A stretch of DNA of 35,954 nt from an uncultured Mycoplasmatota bacterium (GTDB lineage: Bacteria; Bacillota_I; Bacilli_A; RF39; UBA660): contig CANSRH010000019.1 of assembly GCA_947649365.1 (NCBI GenBank), positions 1-35,954 of the forward strand, given 5' to 3'. Positions 6,787 through 15,087 of the stretch are shown here, one piece after another (the first letter of the stretch is position 1; each line of letters begins with the position of its first letter). The notes beneath the pieces were generated by a model. That model was not told the DNA's origin and made no database searches. It worked only from the letters and a program-made list of their open reading frames with translations. A program made the position numbers and the translations under genes.

Positions 6787-7551
6787 ATGAGTCAAATTAC
6801 TTTAATTGATACACATGCTCATTATAATCGTTCTGTAATGAGTGATTTAGAAGAACAGATCAATTCTGTTAATAAGAACAAAGATGTTCTTAAAATAATA
6901 AATGTTGGTTTAGATAACGTTACGAGTGAAGAAGCTGTAAAAATTAGCTGTCATTATTCTAAATTTTATGCTGCTTTGGGTGTTCATCCTTTGTATAATG
7001 GTTCCATTAAGGCTCTTGAAGAACTTTATTTTTCCTACGATAATAGGAAAATTGTTGCGATAGGAGAAACCGGAATTGATACAAAAGGGGATATCTTTTT
7101 TCAGGTGAAAAAGTTTATAGAAAGTATTCGTTTGGCAAATCATTTACGTTTGCCTTTAATTATTCATGCAAATACTATAAAGGGTTCTAAACTCGATGCT
7201 AATAGATATTGTTTAGAAATGATAAAAATATATAGGCCACTTTATGGATTTGTGTTTCATTTTTTTCAACCTGATTTGCAATTGATTGAAGAAATTGTCC
7301 GTTTAGGAGGTTATATTTCTGTTGGGTCAAATATTATTAAACCAAACGCAAAAAAATCTTTAGAAATGGTTAAAATTATTCCAATTGATCGTTTGTTAAT
7401 AGAAACAGATTATTTATTTTTAACAAAATGTCCCAATGAAACAGGCAAAGCAACATTTAATAAGATTTGTGAATTAAGAAGAGAAAAAAAGCTTTTAATG
7501 ATGAATCAATTGAATGATAATGCTATGAGATTGTTTCCAAAGCTTAAATGA
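6787..7551 (+). CDS. TatD-family metal-dependent hydrolase (probable DNase)
   Basis: A 254-residue TIM-barrel amidohydrolase-type nuclease. All expected metal and catalytic residues are present: HxH at H10/H12 (LIDTHAHYN), E94 (GETGID), H127 (LPLIIHAN), H158 (FVFHFF) and D208 (LLIETDYLF). TatD enzymes cut DNA (3'-5' exonuclease or endonuclease) and process nucleic acid ends. The flanking sequence deviates from housekeeping TatD (GETGIDTKGD instead of GEIGLDY; ETDYLF instead of ETDAPY), and the usual neighbours ksgA, rnmV or metG are absent; a helicase gene follows instead. TatD-like QatD in the Qat anti-phage system is a precedent for a defence role. The start has a clear AAGGAG 6 nt upstream. 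Confidence 0.85.
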   Translation: MSQITLIDTHAHYNRSVMSDLEEQINSVNKNKDVLKIINVGLDNVTSEEAVKISCHYSKFYAALGVHPLYNGSIKALEELYFSYDNRKIVAIGETGIDTKGDIFFQVKKFIESIRLANHLRLPLIIHANTIKGSKLDANRYCLEMIKIYRPLYGFVFHFFQPDLQLIEEIVRLGGYISVGSNIIKPNAKKSLEMVKIIPIDRLLIETDYLFLTKCPNETGKATFNKICELRREKKLLMMNQLNDNAMRLFPKLK

Positions 7552-7591
7552 TTAGACTTTGCAATAAAAATGTTAAAATTTACCATTTTTG

Positions 7592-7600
7592 TGTTATAGT
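7592..7600 (+). promoter_or_regulatory. Extended -10 promoter of the helicase gene
   Basis: TG-t-TATAGT lies 17 bp before the ATG; no good -35. A weak hairpin AAAAATG/CATTTTT (7566-7590) stands just before it and could end TatD-gene transcription, so the helicase may be expressed separately as well as by read-through. Confidence 0.45.
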
Positions 7601-7617
7601 AACTTTGATGTGGTTTT

Positions 7618-10600
7618 ATGAAGAAAGAAATTGTTGATTGTATTTTCGATTATTTTTATAATTTGGAGTTTTGTAGTCCTTGTATTCCAACAGAAATAGC
7701 TTATGATTCTAATTCTCATTCAAAAAAGGATTCGTTGGAAAAAATTTTAAGTAAAAAATCAAAAGATGAAAAAATGAAATATGTTTTTACTATTTATGTA
7801 GGGGAGTTTGCTTATCAAGAAGCTTTACAAAAAATAGTTGATTTGTTTAAAATTAAGAACAGTAGAAAAATATCTGAGGCAATGGAAAGTACTCTTTGTG
7901 GTTTTAAAGTAGATGAAAATATGACCTATATAAGCGGAACATTTTCTATCAGTCCTTTTGTTTATGCTCTTTCTGAATTATTAAAAAAGGGAACCAATTT
8001 TACGAATTTTAGTGAACAAAATGTACAAGAGATACAACGAAAATTAGAGGATAAAATAGATTTTTCTTCTATAAAAGGAAATGTAAATGAATCTTTTTTA
8101 GAAAGAATTTTTGAAGTTTTAAAAGAGTATTTTGATGAATTTTCTTCTTCCTTTTTTGAGCACATTCAAGTCTCTTATGATTTGGTTTATAAAGAGATTG
8201 AGGAAATGAGTCCTGCTATTTCATTAAGCTTTTATTTACAAGATTTAACTATGCTCAGAAAGAATTATGATAAAAAGATTTTGGATTTTTTATCTTTGAA
8301 AGAAAAAGAGAGAATTTCTATTTGTAAAGATCAAAAGAAATTGGAAGAGTTTTTAGATCCTAACAATTATCCTTTAGGAAAATGGCCGAGTAAATTTCAT
8401 CCAGGATTCATGCAACAAGTGGCTATTAATATTGGATTGCATGATCCTGCTCCTGTATTTTCTGTTAATGGTCCTCCTGGAAGTGGAAAGACAACTTTGG
8501 TTAAGGAAATTATTGCTTCTTTAATTGTGGATCGAGCAGAAATGTTGGCTCAATTTGAAAATCCTGATGACGCATTTTTAGAAATTCCTATTTCAAACCC
8601 TAAAAATGATTATCAATCGTGTTTGTACAAATTGAAGTCTCCTTTGGATCAATTTGGTATTTTAGTAGCTTCTAATAACAATAATGCTGTTGAAAATATC
8701 ACGTTGGAATTACCAGTTGCTTCTTCTGTGAAAAAAGAAAAAACTAGAACTTCCTTTTTTGATATTTCAGAAAAAGAGGAAATTTATTTTACAGATTTAA
8801 TGAATGCTTTAAATGAAAAAGAGGAAAACTGGGGAATGATTTCTGTTCGTTTAGGAAAGAAAGCCAATGTAAATCATTTTGTAAATGAATTATGGTTTTC
8901 TAAAGAGAGTACTTGTAAGTATCAAAATTATTTGGATAAGGCCCCGGATTTTAAAGTGTGTAAAGCTTCTTTTTTGGCAAAGTTAAATGAAGTAAAAAAA
9001 TATAGAACATTTTTGTGTCAAGTGAAAAAGGAAGTAGAAAAAAAAGAGATTCTTCAAAAACAAATGGAAAAGATAGAGGAAGAGCTGGATTCAGTGACGT
9101 TTGATGTCAATGCTTTGTTTAAAAAGTGTAAAAAAATTGAGGATGCTTTGAATCAATTCAATACTACTAGAGAAAAGTATCAAAAATTAATTGAAGATTT
9201 AAATCAACAACTTTTTTGGTTTGTTCGTTTGTTTCCATTTTTCTTTCCTAAACATGTTTTATTAAAAAAACGTAAGGAATTTTATGAGAAATTAAAGGAT
9301 TTACAATTGGATTTTTTTCAAAAAAGAGAAGAAAAAATTTGTGTTGATTTGGAAATAGAAGAAAAGCAAAATCAGAAAAAAGAATTAAATCGCAGAAAAG
9401 ATAATTTGAAGGAAAAACAGCGCATTTTGGATAAAAAAATTGAAGAATATAAAGAACAAGGTATTGTTATTGCTGATGCTTCTTTCTTTTCAAATATTAG
9501 TGAAAATAAAACGTCTCAGATGGAATCTCCTTGGACAGATTCTAAGTATGATGAATTAAGGGAAGAGTTGTTTTTTGAAGCTTTACGTGTTCATAAAAGT
9601 TTTGTTTTGCATTCGAAATGTTTTAAGAAAAATTTATCTTTTGCTGTAAATATGCTTAAAAATCATAATGATTATTCGGCCATTAAGGAAGATTATTTTG
9701 GTGTGGTTTTGAATACATTGTTTTTGCTTGTTCCAGTAATTTCTACTACTCTTGCTTCGGTGGAACGCTTTTTAAAAGAGGTTAAAAGGGATGAAATTGG
9801 TTATTTAATTATTGATGAGGCAGGACAAGCTACTCCTTCTTCTGTTTTAGGGTCTTTGTATCGCTCTAAAAAAACAATTGTCCTTGGAGATCCGTTACAA
9901 ATTGAGCCCGTTGTTCCTATTCCAGAGGAGTTGTATTTGGCTTTGGACTACAATGATTTTTTGCCAGCAAGTTATCATGATGTTACTTTGAGTGCTCAAA
10001 TTCTTGCAGATTTTCAAAATATTTATGGAGAGTTACGAGTTGGAGAACGAGATATTTGGGTCGGATGCCCACTTTTGTTACATCGTCGTTGTTTAGAACC
10101 TATGTTTTCTATTTCCAATACGATTGCTTATAATGGGAAAATGTTTTATTGTACAGAAGATGGTTTGGATAAAACAAAATTAGAAGAGGAAAATAAGAAA
10201 GATATTTTTTCTGTTTCGAAATGGATTGATGTAAAAGGGGAAGAAATTAGTAAAGAAAATCATTTTGTACCTGAACAAGGAGAAAAGGTTCTTGATTTTG
10301 TTTTGCAAGGTTTTGATAAAAACAATGGAGAATTTCCTAGTTTGTATATTATTACGCCATTTAAATCTGTTGCGGCAGAAATAAAAAAACAATTGCTAGA
10401 ACATATTCCTAGTGCGTGTTCTTATAAAACGACTGAGATTCGAAATTGGGTCAATACACATTGTGGTACTGTTCATACTTTTCAGGGAAAAGAAGCTAGA
10501 GAAGTTATTTTTGTTCTTGGTTGTAGTCATAATAGTCGTAATGCTGTTCACTGGGTTGGTGAGAAACCGAATATTTTAAACGTGGCTGTTTCACGTGCGA

Positions 10601-10692
10601 AAAGAAAAGTTGTTATTATTGGTGATGTTTCTTTGTGGAAAGATGTGCCTAATTTCTCTACTGCTTATCGTTATTTAAATGAGAAGAACTAG
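7618..10692 (+). CDS. Upf1-like superfamily 1 DNA/RNA helicase
   Basis: A 1024-residue SF1B helicase of the COG1112/Upf1 type. Motifs: Walker A NGPPGSGKTT (about 284-293), motif Ia VASNNNNAVENI, Walker B YLIIDEAGQATPSS (about residue 730), motif III GDPLQIEPV (about 757), TVHTFQGKEAREVIFV (about 950) and motif VI NVAVSRAKRKVVIIGD (about 985). The N-terminal 280 residues match nothing I can name. Between Ia and II lies a Lys/Glu-rich coiled coil of roughly 200 residues (about 450-640), interrupted by a short hydrophobic stretch FWFVRLFPFFFPK. No fused nuclease domain is visible, so the upstream TatD-like protein, 66 bp away on the same strand, is a candidate nuclease partner. Related helicases occur in defence systems such as Mokosh. 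Confidence 0.85.
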   Translation: MKKEIVDCIFDYFYNLEFCSPCIPTEIAYDSNSHSKKDSLEKILSKKSKDEKMKYVFTIYVGEFAYQEALQKIVDLFKIKNSRKISEAMESTLCGFKVDENMTYISGTFSISPFVYALSELLKKGTNFTNFSEQNVQEIQRKLEDKIDFSSIKGNVNESFLERIFEVLKEYFDEFSSSFFEHIQVSYDLVYKEIEEMSPAISLSFYLQDLTMLRKNYDKKILDFLSLKEKERISICKDQKKLEEFLDPNNYPLGKWPSKFHPGFMQQVAINIGLHDPAPVFSVNGPPGSGKTTLVKEIIASLIVDRAEMLAQFENPDDAFLEIPISNPKNDYQSCLYKLKSPLDQFGILVASNNNNAVENITLELPVASSVKKEKTRTSFFDISEKEEIYFTDLMNALNEKEENWGMISVRLGKKANVNHFVNELWFSKESTCKYQNYLDKAPDFKVCKASFLAKLNEVKKYRTFLCQVKKEVEKKEILQKQMEKIEEELDSVTFDVNALFKKCKKIEDALNQFNTTREKYQKLIEDLNQQLFWFVRLFPFFFPKHVLLKKRKEFYEKLKDLQLDFFQKREEKICVDLEIEEKQNQKKELNRRKDNLKEKQRILDKKIEEYKEQGIVIADASFFSNISENKTSQMESPWTDSKYDELREELFFEALRVHKSFVLHSKCFKKNLSFAVNMLKNHNDYSAIKEDYFGVVLNTLFLLVPVISTTLASVERFLKEVKRDEIGYLIIDEAGQATPSSVLGSLYRSKKTIVLGDPLQIEPVVPIPEELYLALDYNDFLPASYHDVTLSAQILADFQNIYGELRVGERDIWVGCPLLLHRRCLEPMFSISNTIAYNGKMFYCTEDGLDKTKLEEENKKDIFSVSKWIDVKGEEISKENHFVPEQGEKVLDFVLQGFDKNNGEFPSLYIITPFKSVAAEIKKQLLEHIPSACSYKTTEIRNWVNTHCGTVHTFQGKEAREVIFVLGCSHNSRNAVHWVGEKPNILNVAVSRAKRKVVIIGDVSLWKDVPNFSTAYRYLNEKN

Positions 10693-10754
10693 TTAATAAA
10701 TAGACTTTCACCTAAAATACCTTTCTACATATTGTATAGTGAGGTGTTTTTATT

Positions 10755-11738
10755 TTGAAAAAAGTTTTACTTTTGTTTGGGGGAAATTCAAGCGAACATA
10801 AGGTGTCTTGTCATTCTGTTAAAAGTATTGTAGAGCATATTGATTGTGAGTTATTTTCTTATGAATTGGTTGGGATTAGTAAGGAAAATAAATGGTATGT
10901 TTTTCAAGATGATTTGATGCTTTTGGAAACTGGAGATTGGATGCATGGAAAAATCGTTGAAGTAGAAAATGTTCTTTCTTATCTAAAACGTTTTGATGTT
11001 GTTTTTCCTATGATTCATGGAACCAATGGTGAAGATGGAAAATTGCAAGGAATGCTAGAGTTGTTTGATATACCATTTGTTGGGTGTAAAACTTTATCGA
11101 GTGCTATTGGTATGGATAAGGAAGTATCTAACATTTTGTTTCAATATTTGGGGGTTTCCCATGTACCTTATGAAGTAATACTCGATGATTTTTCCTTGGA
11201 TTCTATTGTTTCTACTATAGGGTTTCCTATGATTGTAAAGCCATGTAATGGTGGTTCTTCTATTGGTATTCAAAAAGCGACAGATAAAAATGAATTATTG
11301 GAAGCTATAAACAATGCGAAACAATACGATAGTAAAGTGATTATTGAAAAATTTATAAAAGCTCGTGAACTTGAGTGTGCTGTGTTAGAGCGTGACGAGA
11401 AGATTCTTTGCTCTTCTTTGGGAGAGATTCAAGCTAGTCATGATTTTTATGATTATGATGCAAAGTATGTTGTACCTTCTGTTACGAAGATTGTTTCTGA
11501 TTTATCGAATGATGTTGTGACTACTATTCAAGAGTATGCTAAAAAAATATTTGTAGGTTTGGGTTGTAGTGGGTATGCAAGAATTGATTTCTTTTATGAA
11601 GAAGAAACTGGTTCAATTTTTATTAATGAAATCAATACAATTCCTGGTTTTACATCAATTAGTATGTATCCAGAGTTAATTCGTAATGAAGGAATTTCTT
11701 ATACGGAGTTGATTACGATTTTAATTGAAAATGCTTAA
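10755..11738 (+). CDS. ddl: D-alanine--D-alanine ligase
   Basis: A 327-residue ATP-grasp ligase joining two D-alanines for the peptidoglycan stem peptide, in the cytoplasm. Family signatures: LLFGGNSSEHKVSCHS at the N-terminus, PMIHGTNGEDGKLQGMLEL, the ATP-binding PMIVKPCNGGSSIGI, the loop YDYDAKY whose Tyr is typical of D-Ala-D-Ala rather than D-lactate ligases, and C-terminal metal-binding INEINTIPGFTSISMYP. The start is TTG at 10755, set by GAGGTG about 9 nt upstream. It begins 62 bp after the helicase gene without a strong terminator. Intact and of normal length, so the organism builds a cell wall. Confidence 0.93.
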   Translation: MKKVLLLFGGNSSEHKVSCHSVKSIVEHIDCELFSYELVGISKENKWYVFQDDLMLLETGDWMHGKIVEVENVLSYLKRFDVVFPMIHGTNGEDGKLQGMLELFDIPFVGCKTLSSAIGMDKEVSNILFQYLGVSHVPYEVILDDFSLDSIVSTIGFPMIVKPCNGGSSIGIQKATDKNELLEAINNAKQYDSKVIIEKFIKARELECAVLERDEKILCSSLGEIQASHDFYDYDAKYVVPSVTKIVSDLSNDVVTTIQEYAKKIFVGLGCSGYARIDFFYEEETGSIFINEINTIPGFTSISMYPELIRNEGISYTELITILIENA

Positions 11739-11774
11739 AAGTGCGTATATATTTTTATATTTTGGATATTCTAT

Positions 11775-11809
11775 AATTAGACAACGATAAATTCTATTGT
11801 TGTCTAGTT
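11775..11809 (+). other. Long hairpin in the ddl-ligD gap (candidate structured RNA)
   Basis: A 15-bp imperfect inverted repeat (11775-11789 with 11795-11809; two G.T wobbles, 5-nt loop) has no T-run and is not a terminator itself. A perfect TATAAT (11772-11777) overlaps its left edge, though without a clear -35. It could be an operator, or the 5' fold of an RNA of about 80 nt ending at 11863. Confidence 0.4.
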
Positions 11810-11813
11810 AAAT

Positions 11814-11863
11814 GCTCTATCTGTCTTGTTTTCTTTAAGAGAATGAGAAGATGGGGCTTTTTT
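11814..11863 (+). terminator. Branched terminator between ddl and ligD
   Basis: GCTCTATCT (11814-11822) pairs over 9 bp (three G.T wobbles) with AGATGGGGC (11849-11857), enclosing an inner AGAGAA hairpin, followed by six T. No clear promoter lies between it and the LigD-like gene, so read-through or regulation at this point would set that gene's expression. Confidence 0.5.
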
Positions 11864-11907
11864 GTATTTTATTCTTTTTTTAGGAAAAAATATAGATGAG
11901 GAATATT

Positions 11908-13323
11908 ATGGATAAGTTAAAAAAATATAATGAAAAAAGAGATTTTCGTAAAACAAAGGAGCCAGTTGGAAAGAAAGTCGTTTCAAAAAAGAAACTTCAT
12001 TTTGCTGTGCAACATCATATGGCTCGTAGAGAACATTATGATTTTCGATTGGAATGGAATGGAGTCCTTCTTAGTTGGGCCGTTCCTAAAGGTCCTTCTT
12101 ATCACACAAAAGATAAGCGACTTGCCATTCATGTAGAAGATCATCCTTTTCGTTATAGGAAGTTTGAAGGAATTATTCCTAAAGGAGAATATGGTGGGGG
12201 AGTGGTCATGCTTTGGGATGAAGGGTTTTGGGAACCATTAGAAAGTCCTAATGAGGGATTAAAAAAGGGAAGTTTAAAGTTTCGTTTGTATGGAAATCGT
12301 TTGAGAGGATTATGGACACTTGTCAAGTATAAAGAAGACAACTGGTTGTTAATAAAGGAAAAAGATAATGTAAAGTTGTATGAGCAAATTACAGAATATA
12401 AAACAAGTATAAAAACAGGAAGAACAATGAAAGAAATTGAAATGAAGGTAGAGTCCAAACGAAGAAGTTCGAAAAAAGAAAATTGCGTTAGAGGAGTAAC
12501 AATTACTAATCCGGAAAAGGTGATTTTTAAACGGCCTAAAATTACGAAAATGGATATTGTTAAGTACTATGAAAAAGTTGCACCTCGTATGCTTTCTTTG
12601 ATTGAAAATAGAATAATTAGTACCATTCGCTGTCCAGAAGGAAGCCATGGGGAATGCTTTTTTAAAAAACATTTAGATACGAAAAGTGATGGAATTGGCA
12701 AAAAAATTTTACCAAATGAAAATGGGAAGAAAGAAGATTATTATTTTATTAAAGATATTCATGGCCTTTTAAGTGAGGTTCAAATGAATAGTTATGAGTT
12801 TCATATATGGGGAAGTCGTGTAAGTTCTTTGAATCGTCCTGATGTTTTGGTTTTTGATTTGGATCCCGATGAAGGAATGTCTTTAAAGAAGATTCGAGAG
12901 GGAGTGAAAGATTTAAAAAGCATTTTGGATGATTTAGGTTTACAATCTTTTTTAAAAACGAGTGGTGGAAAAGGGTATCATGTTGTTGTTCCTACTAAAC
13001 GTTTAAAGACATGGAGTTCGTTTCGTGAATTTGCTAAAAATATTGCTATTTTGATGGAAACCAAATGGCCAAAGAAATATACAAGTAATGTAAGAAAAGA
13101 AAATAGGAAAGGAAAAATATTTATTGATTGGATTCGAAATACGAAAAGTGCAACAAGTGTTGCTCCTTATTCTTTACGTATACGTAAAAAAGCACGAGTA
13201 TCGATGCCGATAAAATGGAGTGAGTTGGATAAAATTAAGCCTGATGAAATTACTATGGAGATAGCTATGAAAAGACTTAAAAATAAAGATCCTTGGGAAG
13301 GTTTTTTTGAATTGAATCAATAA
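11908..13323 (+). CDS. ligD: LigD-like phosphoesterase-polymerase without a ligase domain
   Basis: A 471-residue bacterial end-joining protein. Residues about 1-155 are the 3'-phosphoesterase domain: QHHMARREHYDFRLEW carries the metal-binding His, His and Asp, AIHVEDHPFRY the next His/Tyr pair, and IPKGEYGGG follows. After a Lys/Arg-rich linker, residues about 195-471 are the primase-polymerase domain: TNPEKVIF, metal Asp pair in VFDLDPDEG (D317, D319), nucleotide motif SGGKGYH (352-358), third Asp in IFIDWIRN (D407) and TSVAPYSLR. The ATP-dependent ligase domain is absent and no Ku gene is in the window. All catalytic residues look intact. ATG 11908 is chosen because GAGGAA lies 7 nt upstream and homologues begin near MDKLKKYNEKRDF; ATG 11896 is possible. 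Confidence 0.9.
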   Translation: MDKLKKYNEKRDFRKTKEPVGKKVVSKKKLHFAVQHHMARREHYDFRLEWNGVLLSWAVPKGPSYHTKDKRLAIHVEDHPFRYRKFEGIIPKGEYGGGVVMLWDEGFWEPLESPNEGLKKGSLKFRLYGNRLRGLWTLVKYKEDNWLLIKEKDNVKLYEQITEYKTSIKTGRTMKEIEMKVESKRRSSKKENCVRGVTITNPEKVIFKRPKITKMDIVKYYEKVAPRMLSLIENRIISTIRCPEGSHGECFFKKHLDTKSDGIGKKILPNENGKKEDYYFIKDIHGLLSEVQMNSYEFHIWGSRVSSLNRPDVLVFDLDPDEGMSLKKIREGVKDLKSILDDLGLQSFLKTSGGKGYHVVVPTKRLKTWSSFREFAKNIAILMETKWPKKYTSNVRKENRKGKIFIDWIRNTKSATSVAPYSLRIRKKARVSMPIKWSELDKIKPDEITMEIAMKRLKNKDPWEGFFELNQ

Positions 13324-13324
13324 A

Positions 13325-13353
13325 TTGTTTTGTATTGTATTTTATTATATACT
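13325..13353 (+). promoter_or_regulatory. Promoter of the membrane protein gene after ligD
   Basis: TTGTTT (13325-13330), 17-bp spacer, TATACT (13348-13353), right after the LigD-like stop codon and 29 bp before the next start. Confidence 0.5.
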
Positions 13354-13382
13354 AGTACTATCTTTGATGGCGGTGATGTTGT

Positions 13383-14198
13383 TTGGCAAAATTGCAGTAT
13401 GATAGTTTTTATAAGTTTATCGTTTCTTTGGGGATTGTGTTTCTTCTTTTTCCTATTTTTGTTTTTTATTTCTTTTTAAAAGATGCTAGTCGTTTATTTT
13501 TGTCTTCTGAGGAACTTTCTCGTTTGTCTTCTTTTTCTTTGGAGATTGTTTTACGTAGAGAGAATTGGATACAATTCTTTTTGCGCCTTTTTCCGTGGAT
13601 AGCTGTTTTTTCTTTTGCTTTGGGAATTTCCTTTTTTGTTTATGGTTTGAAACATTGGAAATCTATTCAAAAAGAATACGATGCACAAGTTTGTATGAAA
13701 ACAAAAAAAGATCAAAAGGAACTTGAGAAAATGACTCCAACAGAGATTGTTATGGAAAAGTTGGAAGAGACAGAAATTACTGTTGCTAAGAAAAACAATT
13801 ATCAGTCGAGAATAATAAAAGCTATGCAAATTGAAAGAAAGTTTTATGAATATTTGAAAAAGACGTTACCACTTTATTTTCATATTGAACAACATTTGAA
13901 AATGAATGGAAATCATTATGATCTAGTTGCCACTTCTTTTAAAAAACATTATTTGTATGAAATAAGATATTGGAAAGAGATTCCTGATATAGGAAAATTT
14001 GAGTGCTGCTATCAAGAGTTTATAAGGAAATGTGTTGCGTATGAAAAGAATATTTCAGAAAAAGTGGAAGGTTTTTTAGTTATTATAAGTCCTGCTTCTT
14101 CTTTTGAGGTAATAAAACATCGCTGTGATACTTTGGAAAAAAGATTTGATTTTCAAGAGAATCGATCGATTCAATATTTTTCGGAAGAAAGTTTGTAG
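13383..14198 (+). CDS. Membrane-anchored protein with a possible nuclease-like cytoplasmic domain
   Basis: A 271-residue protein with two hydrophobic segments (about 11-32 and 63-88), a charged helical linker and a soluble C-terminal domain from about 145. There ERKFYEYLKKTLP, GNHYDLVATSFKKHYLYEIRYW and a later GFLVIISPAS give the alpha-beta order and the spaced D...ExR pattern (D180, E193, R195) reminiscent of PD-(D/E)XK-fold domains, with Arg where a catalytic Lys is expected. This is only a resemblance seen by eye; an unrelated fold is possible. The start is a TTG supported by GGCGGTGAT about 5-7 nt upstream. It follows the LigD-like gene but has its own promoter, so a functional link is not established. 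Confidence 0.55.
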   Translation: MAKLQYDSFYKFIVSLGIVFLLFPIFVFYFFLKDASRLFLSSEELSRLSSFSLEIVLRRENWIQFFLRLFPWIAVFSFALGISFFVYGLKHWKSIQKEYDAQVCMKTKKDQKELEKMTPTEIVMEKLEETEITVAKKNNYQSRIIKAMQIERKFYEYLKKTLPLYFHIEQHLKMNGNHYDLVATSFKKHYLYEIRYWKEIPDIGKFECCYQEFIRKCVAYEKNISEKVEGFLVIISPASSFEVIKHRCDTLEKRFDFQENRSIQYFSEESL

Positions 14199-14261
14199 AG
14201 ATTCGTATGAGAATTACAAACATTGTATACGTTTTTATGATATAATTTTTAAGAGGTTTTT

Positions 14262-14291
14262 ATGACGTTAAAGAATTTACAAAAATTATAG
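14262..14291 (+). CDS. Nine-codon ORF with promoter and RBS (gene-start relic or leader peptide)
   Basis: The extended -10 TG-a-TATAAT (14238-14246) and AGAGG stand directly before ATG 14262, which encodes MTLKNLQKL and stops. Expression signals are good but the product is tiny. It may be the truncated beginning of a deleted gene or a leader peptide; nothing follows it on this strand, and the convergent MBL gene ends 14 bp away. Confidence 0.25.
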   Translation: MTLKNLQKL

Positions 14292-14304
14292 TTACTTAAT
14301 TCTT

Positions 14305-14952
14305 TTATACTTCTACGCTTTCTTCTATGTCCAAAACTTTATAATTTATGTTGAATTTCTCAAAATTCTTTTTCATGTATTCTAGGTCTGTTGGATAAGT
14401 AGGATTGTCCATATGAATTGGAAGTACAAGTGTTGCTTCTAAATCCTTTGCAAATAATGCAGCTTCATAAGAAGACATGGTAAGCCCATGTGCTGTTATG
14501 GGTAGAGCTACTATATCTGCTTTATAATTGTTTTCGAAGCAAATGGTGTCACTTGTTAGATAAAGTCTAGATGTTCCATCATCAATCATGTATCCAACAT
14601 TTTCTAAAACGGCTTTTCCACCTTTTAAATTTGGATTATAGCCGTGACAAGCATGGACCACTTCTATATTTAATTCTTTAAAGTTTAATACATCATTTTC
14701 TTTTATAATTTGAAAAGAAATGGTTTTGTATTCATTTTGAACTTCTTGTGTTCCATAGATTGGAAGCTCTATTTCTTTTAAAACCGATTCATGAATATGG
14801 TCCCCATGCTTATGTGTAATTAATACAAAGTCTGCTTGTTTCCAGGCTTCTAAAAATTTTTCTTCAAATTTTAATGTTCCTGGGTCAATAAGTATCTTTT
14901 TGTTTTTTGTTTCTACTAGTAAACATGATTGTGGGTATTTAGTTATTTTCAT
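14305..14952 (-). CDS. MBL-fold metallo-hydrolase (UlaG-like)
   Basis: A 215-residue metallo-beta-lactamase-fold hydrolase. The metal motif THKHGDH (H47, H49, D51, H52) is intact; further ligands are likely the His of VVHACHGYNP, the Asp of YLTSDT and the His of LPIHMDNP. The size and compact N-terminus (KYPQSCLLVETKNKKILIDPG) fit the UlaG/YtkL-like group of Zn-dependent hydrolases, whose substrates vary, so none can be named. AGGAG lies 8 nt before the ATG and a TATAAT (14974-14979, minus strand) lies upstream. It is the only minus-strand gene in this stretch and appears monocistronic. Confidence 0.85.
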   Translation of the reverse strand: MKITKYPQSCLLVETKNKKILIDPGTLKFEEKFLEAWKQADFVLITHKHGDHIHESVLKEIELPIYGTQEVQNEYKTISFQIIKENDVLNFKELNIEVVHACHGYNPNLKGGKAVLENVGYMIDDGTSRLYLTSDTICFENNYKADIVALPITAHGLTMSSYEAALFAKDLEATLVLPIHMDNPTYPTDLEYMKKNFEKFNINYKVLDIEESVEV

Positions 14953-15062
14953 TGTTATTTCTCCTTTTTGTTTATTATATCTTGTTTTTTGTAAGTACTA
15001 TTCCCAATTGTTCATTGTCATAGAATTTACTTGAATTTAGTATATAATAAATAGGTCTTTTT

Positions 15063-15071
15063 TGCTATACT
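15063..15071 (+). promoter_or_regulatory. Extended -10 promoter
   Basis: TG-c-TATACT lies 16 nt before the ATG of the 88-residue protein gene, giving a leader of only about 10 nt. Confidence 0.5.
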
Positions 15072-15087
15072 AGAATAGTGAAAAGAT

